Positions 32,301 through 43,207 of a stretch of 64,000 bases of DNA are shown here, piece after piece. How positions within the stretch are numbered: the first letter of the stretch is position 1; each line of letters starts with the position of its first letter. The stretch is from Entophlyctis helioformis. Taxonomy: Eukaryota > Chytridiomycota > Chytridiomycetes > Chytridiales > Chytriomycetaceae. The DNA lies in assembly GCA_025526915.1 (NCBI GenBank), contig JAHLKH010000116.1, positions 1-64,000 on the forward strand, read 5' to 3'. The translations under genes were made by a program, and so were the position numbers. The notes under the pieces are model-generated. The model was not told where the DNA came from, did no database searches, and worked only from the letters and a program-made list of their open reading frames with translations.

Positions 32301-33781
32301 ATACTTGCTAAACCCATGCTGCAGTATCAGCTGTATCTCTTCCCTGCCGTACAGTGCCATTCAGCCGTGTCAGTTTCCAGCGACACACAAAGCAAGCATC
32401 AAACGAGCAACCTTTGAATGCGCGACTCTTCCTCCGTGAGTGACCGACGTTCCTTTGAGCCTTTCTTGGATGGATTTGGAAACAGGCGACGCTTGATCAG
32501 CTCAACGGTTGAGCCAGCTGGATCGGGCAGTTGATCACTCCTTGGCGCAACGCCTGTGAGCATCCCGACATTCGACGTCCTGAGTGCCGTGACAAGCTTC
32601 TGCTGCTGGTCTTGCGTCAACGAAGCGACTGTCAGATCCAGAGACGGGACATCGAGCCGGCTGCTGATTGTCTCATCATCCACAGACTGGCATGCGTCCT
32701 GCCATGCTTGCGAGGTGGCGCGGGCTACATCGGCTGTTATCTCTGAGACAGCCCAATCATCGCATTAATGGCCTCACATTCCAGCTGCTCATGCAAACAT
32801 CCAAAGTAGATCCATCCATCCTGCTTACCAGATGCACTTGCTGTTCTGATCTCCTCACACAGGTCATTGTGTGACTGTTGGAACTTTCCAGCCCTGTCAC
32901 TGACGCGACGCACCACTCTGTTGGCAGATGCAGCAGGCGTGAGTAACAGATATGCCGTGCATGACCATGTTGACTTACGCAGCAAACAACAGAACGAACT
33001 GCTTGCATGACCATTGCTGCGCGTCTGGATGTGCCATCCATTCATCCAGCTGCTCGCTGCATCGGAGCATGGTATATTTGCTGGTCCCATGCTGCAAAAT
33101 CAGCTGTATGTCTTCCCTGCCACACAGTGCCAGTCAAATCGTGTCAGTTTTCAGCTACACACAAAGCAAGCATCGAGAGAGCAACCTTTGAATGCGCGAC
33201 TCGTCTTCTGTGAGTGGTCGACGTTCCCTTACGCCTGGCTTGGATGGATTTGGAAACAGGCGACGCCTGATCTGTTCAACGGTTGAGCCAGCTGGGTCGG
33301 GCAGCTGACCAATGTGCTTTGGTGCAACGTCTCTGAGCATCCCGACGGTTGCAGATATGAGTGCCGCGACAAGCTGCTGTTGTTGGTCTTGCGTCAACGA
33401 AGCGACTGCCAGATCCAGAGACGGGACATCGAGCCGGCTGCTGATTGTCTCGTCATCCACAGACTGGCATGCGTCTTGCCATGGCTGCGGGGTGGCGCGG
33501 GCTACATCGGCTGTTGCTGTTGATGATGGCGAGCCTGTGCGTTGTTCGAGTGGCTCGGCCCTGCGTCTGCGAGCCTGGCGATGCTGATCAGGCGATACAA
33601 GCGAATAGCTGCTGTCTGCATCAAGTGGATCAGATGCGACCGATGTGGCCGATGACGAGCGAGATCGCTTGGCAACGTGGCCGGTGTGGACGGCATCTGG
33701 TGCGTCTGCATCGACAGCCATGCTGCGCTGTGCCATCAACAGCGGCTGTCCATCATGGCGTGCCTCGTGCTGCTGGACCAT
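26372..33781 (-). CDS. Giant gene of nine tandem three-exon modules, unknown family
   Basis: The proposed start at 33781 (MVQQHEARHDG) begins a basic, Ser-rich N-terminus (KRSRSSSATS). Nine copies of a module follow. Exon A is 322-328 nt (VDDETISSRLDVPSLDL, LTQDQQQQLVAAL, LPDPAGST); exon B is 138 nt (LDEWMAHPDAQQWSCKQ); exon C is 89 nt (VVRRV, EEIRTASAS). Exon A1 is 33781-33186 and B1/C1 are 33116-32979 and 32917-32829. The other A exons start at 32733, 31960, 31181, 30405, 29628, 28848, 28069 and 27293. The last exon, 26544-26372, is an acidic tail (EFEDDEYL). All 28 exons join in phase (introns 2, 2, 1), giving about 1,806 aa. The modules are helical and unknown to me. An upstream exon ending at 34107 (GTGAGT donor) is possible. 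If the third intron of a unit is not spliced, the frame ends at a stop within it. Confidence 0.72.
26609..33510 (-). repeat. Nine-unit ~777-bp tandem array of exon-intron modules
   Basis: Unit starts (acceptor of exon A) lie at 33510, 32733, 31960, 31181, 30405, 29628, 28848, 28069 and 27293, spaced 773-780 bp. Introns are about as similar between units as exons, which points to recent duplication or ongoing gene conversion. Units 3 and 2 share an exon C variant (ATRRHLFEEVR type) that differs from the others, so homogenisation is patchy. Confidence 0.93.
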
Positions 33782-34569
33782 CGACAACGGCGACGGTGTT
33801 GTGCTGCAAGCGGTCAGCCAGACGGCGCAGGCTGGACAGCAGAGGCAGGCCAGAGCGACGGGCACAGACTCACTCGGTGTCTGCACGAGAGGCAGGCTGC
33901 GCAACAGCACCTGTGGCCGTCTGCGTGGGCCGTCTGTTGGCTGCAGCGGGCTCGCTGGACGCTTGTGCCGGCTCGCCGCTCGGCTGCCCGTGTACCTCGT
34001 ATCGGTGGCCGGCCGTGTGGCGCGGTTGCCGCAGCAGCTCCTGTGGTGCATGCAGTGTGAGCCAGCCAGCCAGCCACGGCAGCCAGCCACGGCAGCCCGC
34101 CGCACTCACCGCCACATCCGCCAGTGTCGGCTGGCTGCCGTTCCTCGCGTGCTCATTCGTGCTGCCGCTTGAGCGTGTTGCTGTGAGCCAAGCAAACCAT
34201 CTGCTTGCCATCCACAACACTCCCAGATCGCGGCTGGTCAGCATCATCAGCGACCGGAACTCGGCCATGAACCCCTCCATCGACTGTGCTACCATCCAGC
34301 GTGATGGATCCTATCAACCACCACATACGCTCTGCTCCTGACGGCAGCCTGGTTAGACAGCTGACGACGGCCGCTGGCAGATGCTGCCAGCAGGTGAAAG
34401 GCATCGCGTGTGCAAGATGGCCAGGAGACTCGCGGCTCGCATCAAGCGCGTGGTTGCGCGTGGTTGAATGCCCACCGGCTTGGCTGTGCCCGTCGTCTCT
34501 CAATACCCAACACTCTACACGTCCTCCAAAGCAGTTTATTAGAAATACATACGATGCGGCAGCTTCCGG
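33782..34569. other. Upstream region of the repeat gene
   Basis: No complete gene is seen. On the minus strand an open stretch ends at a good GTGAGT donor near 34107 (preceded by NGSQPTLADVA) and could be a 5' exon of the repeat gene. The far end is the 3' flank of the SMP-domain gene. Confidence 0.4.
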
Positions 34570-37500
34570 TCAGTCCGTGCCGGACGGATGGGACGTGCGT
34601 CTGCCACGGTGCCGCGGAGTGCCTTGGACAGGCGTGTCGTCGCCGCCGCCGCCGCCGCCCGTTGTCGCCACATGGTGGTTGCCGAGCCGGCCCGGCTCGC
34701 CCTCATGCATGCGATGCACGGCATAATGCGCAGGCGGCCGGCCCGGCCCCGACCGTGACGTCTCGGTGCCAACCTCGCTCCCGCCGCTGCCGCCGGCCAA
34801 ACTTGTCTGGCTCGCCATCCATGCACCCGACGCGGTGTACACGTGCGATAATGACGATACAGAGGATGGTGCACGCAGCCGCCCCCCACCGCCACCGACG
34901 CCACTGCCGCCAGTGCTCTCATACTGCACGGGCGAATGCATACTGCCGCCTGTGTCGTCGTCGCCACGTCGGCTCGAGGCTGCTGACCCCAGTCTCGACC
35001 GCTTGCGTCTGACTGCACGGTGGCCGCTGCCGCCCGCAACACCTCCGCCGCCGCCACCGCCACTGCTGCTGCTGTTACCACCGCCACCGCCGCCGCCGCC
35101 GCCGATAGACGTCAAACTGCCATGTGTCGACGAGTGATAGTCGTCTGCATCATCCAGCGACGACGGCGGCGCGGACGTCGAGATGGATAGGCCCAGCACC
35201 GAGAACACGCGCGACGGTTTCTGTTTGAGCGACGTCGGCCGGCGTGTGCCTCCTCCACCACCACCTCCACCACCACCATGCGCCGTGGTGTCCAGCGACA
35301 TGGACGAGTCCGACACGGCAGGATCAAAGTCCAGCGAGCCGCCATGGCGACCGCCGTCGAGGTGCGCGCCGGGCTGGTACCGCGCATACGGCTGCTGGCC
35401 CGCGACACCTGCCGACGGATGGCCGTATGCCGCGCGCGGCGAGTGTGCATCAGACACTGACGACATGGACGTCGTCGACACACGGTGCCGCAGCGTGTCG
35501 TGCGACCGCGTGACGTGATTCTCGGCCGGCTGTCGATGGTGTTGGTGCAGTGGATGCTGCGGATGCTGCGGATGGTGGGCGTGGTGGGCGTGTCCGGCAT
35601 GCTGGCTGTCGCCTGCCCATGGCCGTGTCGCGACAGGCTGCAGCGGTGGCTGCAACGGCACCGACTGTGGCTGGTGCCGTCCATCGTCTGTCAACGACGA
35701 TCGCTGGCTGCCGGTCCCGCCTGGCGACACGTCGTCGCCGATCTCGTCGACAGGCTTATCAGGCGTCAATCCCAGCGAGTCAATCGCCTTGAGGCCGATC
35801 GTCGCCGCCGTCGCTTTGAGGTAGTTCTGGTACGACGTGGACGTCTGTCGAGCGTAGTTGAGTGCAGGCGACGTGTAGGTCGATACGGACGCAACGACAT
35901 TGCGCGCAGCGCCGTCGATGCCGTAGTGGCGGGCGATGCTGCCGAGACGATAGGCTGCCGAGCCGAGGTAGTTGAGGTACGCTGGCGAGGATGTGCGCGA
36001 ACCGTCGAATGAGCCCGTCGAGCCTGGCCGGTCAGAGTCTGACGATGTTTCCGAGAGTCGGCTGGCTAATGGCGGCATCTCTGGTGGACTCGGCACGTCA
36101 GTGTATGCATGTGTGTGTGTCGTTGCGGCTGCGGTTGCGGTTGCGGTTGCAGGTGGGGTTGCGTGGCCTGCAGCAGCCGGATGAGAGGCGGGTGTTGCTG
36201 ACACGGGCACCGACCCAACACCCGACGCGCTGTCGAATGCTGCCACATAGCTGACACGCGCACCTGTCGTGCTGTTGCTGCACAGACTCTCTGCGTCAGA
36301 GTACGACGTGGCGTCCATGCTGTCGGCATGGTTGCCGGCATTGCTGCTGACATGGCTCTGGCTGAGATCGCGTCGACCGGCACCGTGTCTTGTTGCCGCA
36401 GCCGGGCCAGCAAGCAGTCCCTGCAGAGCAGGCACAGCCTGGCCATCAGAAGGAGAGCCAGGAAGCTCAACGCCCATGTCGTTTGACGACACAGAGTGCC
36501 GGTGCCAGAGCCCGTTGACGCCGTGAAAGGGAAGCCCGTCCAGATCCGCCTCGTCGTCATTGTAGATGTCGGCGAGAATGTCTTGCGGCCGCAGCTGGTG
36601 CAGGCTGGGCCGACTGCTGTGGTGGCTGTGGCGGCGGATGGATGTCTCGACAGCCTCGCCGGCCAGCGACGCAGCGACCATGGACTCTGCATCGCTCTCG
36701 AATCCAGACATGGACTGTGGCAGTTGACGCGGCTGCTGCGGAGAAGCCGAAACAGATTGTTGATGTTGTTGCTGATGCTGCTGGTAGTGGTGGTGGTGAT
36801 GTTGATGCTGGTGTTGTGCTGCTGGCCGCGACCGCGACGGACCGTGAGTCTGTCCGTGCTGGCTGGCGTATCCTGCTGCTGCTGCGATCCCGGCTGCGTG
36901 GGGGTACGGCTGCTGATGTGGCGGCCCATACAGACGCCCGCGTAGATCGGCATCCTCGTCCTCATCCTCAATGCCATCGCCGCTCCCGCCGCCACGGAGG
37001 AGCGTCGATCCGCCAGCACCGGTTGCCAGCCCGCTGTCCAGATCCGTGCTCCGGTCGTACCCACGCTCCAGCACATCGTCGTAGATGGGATGGTAGCCAT
37101 CCATGACGCTGGATCGGTCGCCGTCCGTCTCAAACTCGTCATGGTCGTCGCCCGAGTCGTCAGAGTCATCTCCGCCAAACGGAAACGTGCCGATGATGTC
37201 TTCAAACGGCGTAAACGACAGATCGTCCATGTTGGGCAGCATAAACGACTCTTCGAGGGCCTCCTTGATGCGCCTCTCAATGACCTGGTTGACCATCTGG
37301 ATCTTGATGAGCTTGTTGGAGATGATGGGCTCGACTTCGAGCTCCAGCTTGAGCTCGGGCTTGCGGTAGAAGCCGAACCAGATGCGGTTGGTTTCCCAGA
37401 ACGGCTTGACCTTGAGCAAGACACGCGCCGAGAAGCGCTTGATCTTGACGGCGACGACGATGGGCACGGTGATGGGCTTCATGTAGGCGTCCCAGGCCGG

Positions 37501-39156
37501 CACAGAGAGCGTGGCGACAGTCGCCGCCTCGATGCGCACACCGCCCGTGTAGTCAATGTCCATCTCGATGTTCATGTCGCCCTCGACCGAGATGTTGACC
37601 AGCTTGGGGTTGGACAGCACGGGGAGCGAGTTGCCAACGTTCAGGTCCTGGATGACAATGTCGCCGAGAAACGACGAGGTCTCGGTCTGCTGCGGCGCGC
37701 GGCGTGTCAGACGGTGAATGAACCAGTCCTTGATGTAAGGGTTGGAGTGCACGGCGACAAAGACGCGGCCGACGAGCGCGTTGAGCCAGGCCGTGGCCTG
37801 GTGCTCGGGCGACGCACCCAGGCCGGTGGACGTGTTCTGGATGAGCTTGTCCATGGCCTCGGTGTATGCGCGCATGGGATCCGCCTCTTGGTAAAAGGCC
37901 GACAGCGCGCCGCTGTCTGCAAAGGCGGGCAGCTTGGACGAGCGGCGCAGCATAAAGAACCAGTCCTCCTTGTCGGATCCCGTCGGCGCGTAGATGAACA
38001 GCTCCTGCTGCTGCTGCTGGGCGAGCGGCGTGCCGGCGGACATGGAGCGCGACAGCGACGAGTTTTTTGGGATGAGCGCAATGGGGTGCGAGCGCAGGTA
38101 CATTTCCGAGTCTGGGATGTGCAGCGGGAAGGGGCTGACTCTGTACTGGGGCAGCAGGATGACCTGCGTGCATTCGATCTGGCGCTCGTCCGTGTAGAGG
38201 AAGAGCGTCTTGTGCTTGAGCACGCCGAACGCATTGCGCCATTTTGGCGGAGCAGGCGCCTGGTTGGCCGCATCGTCCTGGTCCTTGCGAGAGCCGGCGG
38301 CGGCAGCAGCGGCAGCAGCAGCCGACGACGACGAGAACGCGTCAGGCACGGGCAGGTCCTCGCCCTTGAAGCGCGCGATCAGAAACGACGACAGCGCGTA
38401 TGTCGTTGAGTAGGCGGACTTTATGGTGGACGACAGGCCGGATATGCGGCCGGCGGAAGCTGTTTTGAGGGGCAGATGGTGCGTGTCAGTTGCTGTGCAA
38501 TGGCATCTGGCATGCGCGGCGGATGCAGCGATGCGCGATTGAGGATTCCAAGCCGAGCGAGCCGTTCAACCGTCAAGCCTCGGACAGACAGGCGGCGCAA
38601 TAGGCAGACGGCGCACAGACAGGCAGACAGGCAGCCAGACAGACGCACCCTTGAGGCGGCTGGTCAGCGACGATCGGTGCTGCAGCAGCCGGGCGTGGGC
38701 GGGCGGCAGCGGGCCGCCAGCGGCCTTTGCGCCGGGCGGGCCGAGCGCAGGCAGCGAGGGCAGGGCCGGCAGCGGGTCGTCCTGGCAGAACAGCTCCTGC
38801 TCGGACAGCGGCACCAGCGACACCCGGATCCAGCCGCAGCGGTTGAGGTGCGGGTCAAAGTTGGGGTCGCTTGGTTGTGCTGCGCCAGTGGTAGCCGCCG
38901 GCTGTTGGGCCAGCTGTTGGGCCAGCTGTTGGGTCTGTTGGGCCAGCTGGTGCTGCGGAATGAGCGGGCGGTGGGCCTTGAGCGGCAGCACGTAGTAGGG
39001 CAGCCAGTGGATGTACAGGATGACGCCGGCGACCAGCACCACGAGCGCCGAGCCCAGGCCCAGACAGAACGCGGCGCCGTGCGTCCACACCCACAGCGGC
39101 AGGCCCAGTGGCAGTCCGAGTGGCAGCGACAGGCTCAGGTTCGAGAGCGAGAGCAT
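34570..39156 (-). CDS. SMP-domain membrane-contact lipid-transfer protein (Nvj2/TEX2-like)
   Basis: Two exons (39156-38649, 38459-34570; phase 1) give 1,465 aa. The order is an N-terminal transmembrane helix near residues 25-50 (ALVVLVAGVILYIHWL), a PH-like domain (WRNAFGVLKHKTLFLYTDER), and an SMP domain near residues 390-580 (WLNALVGRVFVAVHSNPYIK; LELEVEPIISNKLIKIQ). A disordered tail of about 880 residues follows, with Asp-rich, His/Gln-rich and Gly-rich tracts. This matches the Nvj2p/TEX2 family, which sits in the ER and moves lipids at organelle contact sites through its SMP tube. The tail is far longer than in the yeast protein. An in-frame ATG 54 nt upstream (39210) is an alternative start. 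Confidence 0.88.
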
Positions 39157-39280
39157 GCGTCCAATGGCCAGCCACGTGAAAGCCGGGCAGGTCTGGATTC
39201 GGGAATGCATTCAAGGCGGCCTCGATCGGCTGATCCATCGCTCATCGTCCACTCATCTGTCGCTCGCTTCATTCATTCAT

Positions 39281-40847
39281 TCATGGCTCCAGGCAGCCGG
39301 CATCGAACCACTCAAAGTGCTCGCACCGCACCGGCTCGCTGGGCTGACTTGGCTCGCTGGGCTCGCTTGGCTCGCTGTCTCCACTTGGCCCACCGCGTTC
39401 ACGTCCACCGCGTCCACCGCCGCACGACCAAAAGTACCACCCCAGACTGCCCGCCGCCTTGATCACCGGCCGCAGCTCGCACGGCGCCCCGCAGCCGCAC
39501 ACCGGAATGCGGCGCGCCAGCTCGTCCCGCACCATGCGGAACGTCAGGTTGATGCGCCGCTCGCCGCTCGTCGCGTGCGGGATCAGCACGCCCGTGCTGC
39601 GTCGCAGGCTCGCCCCCACCCTCGGCACCTCGTGCTTGTACTCTTCCTGTGCCACGGCCGCCGGCGTGTCAGCTGTCTGGCCGCCACCTATTGGCACCCA
39701 CACCCACACCTGCACCCCCACCCGCATGCCAGTCTACCTGCAGAGGCGGGAACATGATCAGCAGCGAGTTGTGCGGCAGCAGCAGGTCGTACGTCTGTCC
39801 GCCTCCGCTGCCGGCTCCCGTGCCATTGGCATTGGCATGGCCGTTGCGTCGCACGCGGAACGTGCGCGTCGCTCCAAGCGTGAGCGATGCAATCACCGGT
39901 CTCGGCCCTATGTAGGTCAGCTTATCGGTATGCCCTCCAACAGCCTCGCTGCCATCGTTGTACGAGTTGGCAACCGCGATCGTCGGCACCCACTTGCCCT
40001 GCACCTCCAGCGGGCTGCGCTCACGCAGGTCATACCGCTCATTGACACGCTCAGCCACCACGGCGGCCGCGGCAGCCATGGACGGCAGCCAGTCGCGCGT
40101 GCGCGTCTTGCGGCCGCTGTAGTACAGATCTGGTAGCGAGCCGCCGTGTCGGCTGTCGACATACAGAAACGTGTTGTGGTACGACTCGAGCGTCTTGTCA
40201 AACATGACGACCCGCAGGCGGTGCCACGACGCTGCTTCGGCCAGCATGTCGCGGAGGAGCGTGTCTGCGTCCTGGTCCGTGAGCACGTCCAGCAGGAGCT
40301 CGCACGGAATGTGCGATGCCACGGTGGATGCCGTCAGCGTCATGGGCGGCCGTCGCTGCGGGTCCGATGGCGCGGCTGTCTGTGACCGAGCCGCGCTCAG
40401 CAGCGTCTGGAAGGCATCGGTACCTGGCGTGTCTGCAGGCTGGCTCGGTTGGCCGCTGTCGTCTGCGATCCGCTGCCGCTTGGCGCCAGTCCCGTCGGCT
40501 GTGACGGCTGTGTCCGCTGGACTCCTGCATGGCGCACCGAGCCCAAGCATGCCCAGCAGCCGCTTCTTGTTGGCGGCAGGGGTGGCTGCGCCGTGCCGGT
40601 GCACTTGTCCGGATCGGCCGTGCGCGGCTGCAGGGGCTGGAGCTGGAGCACGAGCCGCAGCCAGCGACGCCAGGCGGGCCGATGCGGCAGCCTCGTTGCC
40701 TGCGCACTGCAGCAGCACGTCCAGACACACCTCGTCGGGCAGCCGGTCCTGGAAGCGCTGCACCAGCCGGGCAAAGGCGCCGTCCACGTCGACCACGTCG
40801 TCGCTCAACTCGTCGCTCGTTTGCTGCTGATCTTGCGCGTCGCTCAT
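39281..40847 (-). CDS. CUE-AlkB-GRF 2-oxoglutarate/Fe(II) dioxygenase
   Basis: Two exons (40847-39738, 39646-39281; phase 0) encode 491 aa. An N-terminal CUE/UBA-like helical bundle ([19 protein letters not shown]) is followed by a linker with KKR and KRQR basic patches. The AlkB dioxygenase domain has the iron-binding HTD in [13 protein letters not shown], the distal His in YKHEVPR and the 2-oxoglutarate arginines in [12 protein letters not shown] zinc finger ([25 protein letters not shown]) precedes an acidic Ser-Glu-Pro tail. AlkB homologues oxidatively demethylate nucleic acids; the GRF finger suggests single-stranded DNA binding and the CUE domain ubiquitin binding, so a DNA alkylation-damage role is inferred. 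Its ATG (40847-40845) directly abuts the divergent gene's ATG at 40848. The frame is open upstream of the ATG, so a longer form is possible. Confidence 0.88.
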
Positions 40848-41551
40848 ATGATTCTCGGCTGCCGGCCAAGGCGCAGTGCTCGCTCGGCGCTTGTGGTAGG
40901 GCTGGCCGGGCTGGCGTGTCTGGCCTGCATCGTGTCGGTGCTGCACACGCTGCTGCCGCCCTCGTCTGCGCCGCTCGCCCACCACGACAGCCGTGCACAG
41001 CGCCAACTCGAAGGCCAAGGCCAACCACAGCACCACGCACAGCAGCAGCACGCTCAGCAGCAGACCGCCAAGCTGCGCGGCCTCGTGCATCGAGGTGTGT
41101 GCGGCTGCTCGCCCTGCCCACGGGCTCTGTGCTGGCCCGAAGCACATGCTCAGCACTGACTGCGCGCCATGGCTCCGCAGATGCGTCCAAGTACAGGCCG
41201 GTGCTGGTCGGCGGCGCTCCCATGTTCGCCTGCATCGCCAACGAGTCGCTCGCCATCCCGTTCGCGGCCGTCAACGACGACTTCTGCGACTGCCCCGACG
41301 GCAGCGACGAGCCTGGCACCGCCGCATGCGCTGGCCTCTCGCTCCCGCCCGTGCCCAAGCCATCGGCTGCTGGCCGCAACCGTGCAAAGGACAGGCTGAA
41401 TGCCTTGGACGGCAGCTCGGGCCCCGTCTGGCTCTGCGAGCGATCTGGCGCGAGCATCCCCGTCTCACGCGTGGACGACGGCCTGTGCGACTGCTGCGAT
41501 GCCAGCGACGAGTCGGTGTCCCCATGCACACGCCTGCCGCACTGCCTCTGA
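40848..41551 (+). CDS. Glucosidase II beta-like (PRKCSH N-domain) membrane protein
   Basis: Two exons (40848-41094, 41181-41551; phase 1) give 205 aa. A short cytosolic basic start, one signal-anchor helix ([20 protein letters not shown]) and a Gln/His-rich stalk precede a complete glucosidase II beta N-terminal domain. That domain has two LDL-A-like Cys/Asp repeats ([17 protein letters not shown] and [15 protein letters not shown]). Full glucosidase II beta continues with coiled-coil and mannose-receptor-homology regions; here the protein stops after the first domain. A type II ER/Golgi membrane protein with a calcium-binding PRKCSH domain is therefore inferred, not the classical ER subunit. 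The 3' flank shows no obvious continuation. Confidence 0.82.
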
Positions 41552-41674
41552 CCCTCCCTCTCAGCAACCACGAGCCTGTGGCATACCGGGTTGTCGAGCT
41601 ACAAACGCGCAGACTGCACCAAGGCACACGTTGGTGGCCGCAATCTCAAGCATGCCATCAGCTCCAACACTCGT

Positions 41675-42954
41675 CTATTTGTGTAGTGCTGCAGTGGACA
41701 CAGAGGCAGTCACGATCCGACTCAACACAACCGCAACGCTCGAGCTCTTGTCATCCCCTGTCTCGTCCGTGGCCGTCGCGTTGGGATCCACTATCGGCGT
41801 GTCCAGCAGGCTCTTGAGCTCCCTGAAGAGCACGGATGCGGCCATGTGGTGCACTGCAATCACTGCCATAAAGATCTGGCCATACGCCGTCGATCGTCGC
41901 CGCTCTGGCGTGCCGTGGTCGCCATAAGTCACCAGCGTTGCAAAGAGAAGATACACGCCGAGAATGTCAAATGCAAAGAAAAAGACAATGAACCCGTGGA
42001 TAATAGTGAGCGCCGACTGCCAGTCTCGTTGTCGTCGCTGTGTGAGATGTGCCAGCCGCTTCTTTACAGTCATTCGCGGTTTTTGCTTAATGGGTGCGGC
42101 CCCCTTGTCCGTGCGTGTTTCGTTGATCATGTTGTGCGATGCGCCGTGGAACGTGGTTGTGTCAATGGACACGTCTTGGTCGTCATCCTGAAAGCTCTGG
42201 TCTTGGCTGTTGTATGGCACGCTGCTCTCGACATTGCAGCTGTTGCCGCTGCTGTTGCCGCTGCTGTCTTTGTTGCTGCCGACATCGTACTTTAAGATTT
42301 GGGTCGTGCGCTCTCTGACAATGGTCACAATGCGAACGACCCATATGCCGACTGCCGCGTCAAAGGTGATCAGGCAGGTGAAGAACACGAGCGAGCCACA
42401 CGCGAGCCACTGTCAGCAACAATGCGAGTGGTCAGTTTGTGTTTGTGACCATACAATGGCCGTAACGCTTGGCCACGCACCATGTTTGCCCAGTAGACAT
42501 CGGGATGGTACATGATGATGCGCCGTGCGAGAATGGGAGTGCCCGACACGGCCGTGTAGGAGATGACAAACACCTTTGCCCAATGCACGACGCTCGGCCG
42601 CACGAGCTGGCTGCTCTGCAGCGACTGCATGACGCCGAGGTACAGGAAATTGAACAGCGGCACTCGGACAACCAGGAGGATATCGAACACCATCTCGACC
42701 ACGTAGGGCACGCGGCAGTACACCACGACGACCCCGAGTACCAGACTGCTCGACAGCACAGCCGAGCTCGCGAGACCGAGACGGAGGACGTGCGTCGGCC
42801 CGTTGTGGTAGATGCTCCTGATGTACGTGGCGGTGATGTAGATGGACAGGGCGATGGCCAGCGCCGACGCAGTGACCGCCATGTACTCGAGGGGGTGGTC
42901 GAAACGCGGCCTGTCGATCTCAAAGTACGGATCGTACGTGAGCAGAATGCTCAT
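41675..42954 (-). CDS. Multi-pass (about seven helix) membrane protein, unknown
   Basis: Two exons (42954-42481, 42409-41675; phase 0) encode 402 aa. Hydrophobic segments include YMAVTASALAIALSIYITA, AVLSSSLVLGVVVVYC, VEMVFDILLVV, VFVISYTAVSG, SLVFFTCLITFDAAVGIW, IIHGFIVFFFAFDILGVYL and FMAVIAVHHMAASVLF, so about seven helices. A Ser/Asn/Asp-rich loop of about 70 residues, ending in a KQKPRMTVKKR basic stretch, separates the last two or three. There is no signal peptide. A receptor-like or channel-like topology is possible, but no family signature was recognised. Confidence 0.8.
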
Positions 42955-43207
42955 TGCGGTGTCGGTGGTTCTGTTCGTGGCGACGAATGCTTTATTGTGA
43001 TGGCGCGAGGCTACATGCGGCGCGTTGTTGAGATTTCCGCGGCGCCACAAAATTTCCTCAACGGACGGCAAGATTTTTCCCTCTAATCTTGCTGCAGGCA
43101 CACGGCGACGAGGTGCGTGCGATGCCGCTTACGGCTGCTGCTGTCACGACTATGGCGACGACGACTGACGATGACTGACTGTGCACTGCGCCGCTCAGAC
43201 GCCCGGC

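Noticed and set aside
26600..33500. Regularly spaced repeats resembling a CRISPR array
   Set aside because: The units are about 777 bp and carry phase-consistent exons and introns, and the setting is eukaryotic; there are no short repeats with unique spacers.
37090..38409. 439-codon plus-strand open frame
   Set aside because: It lies opposite the SMP/PH domain coding region, whose minus-strand reading has clear family motifs.
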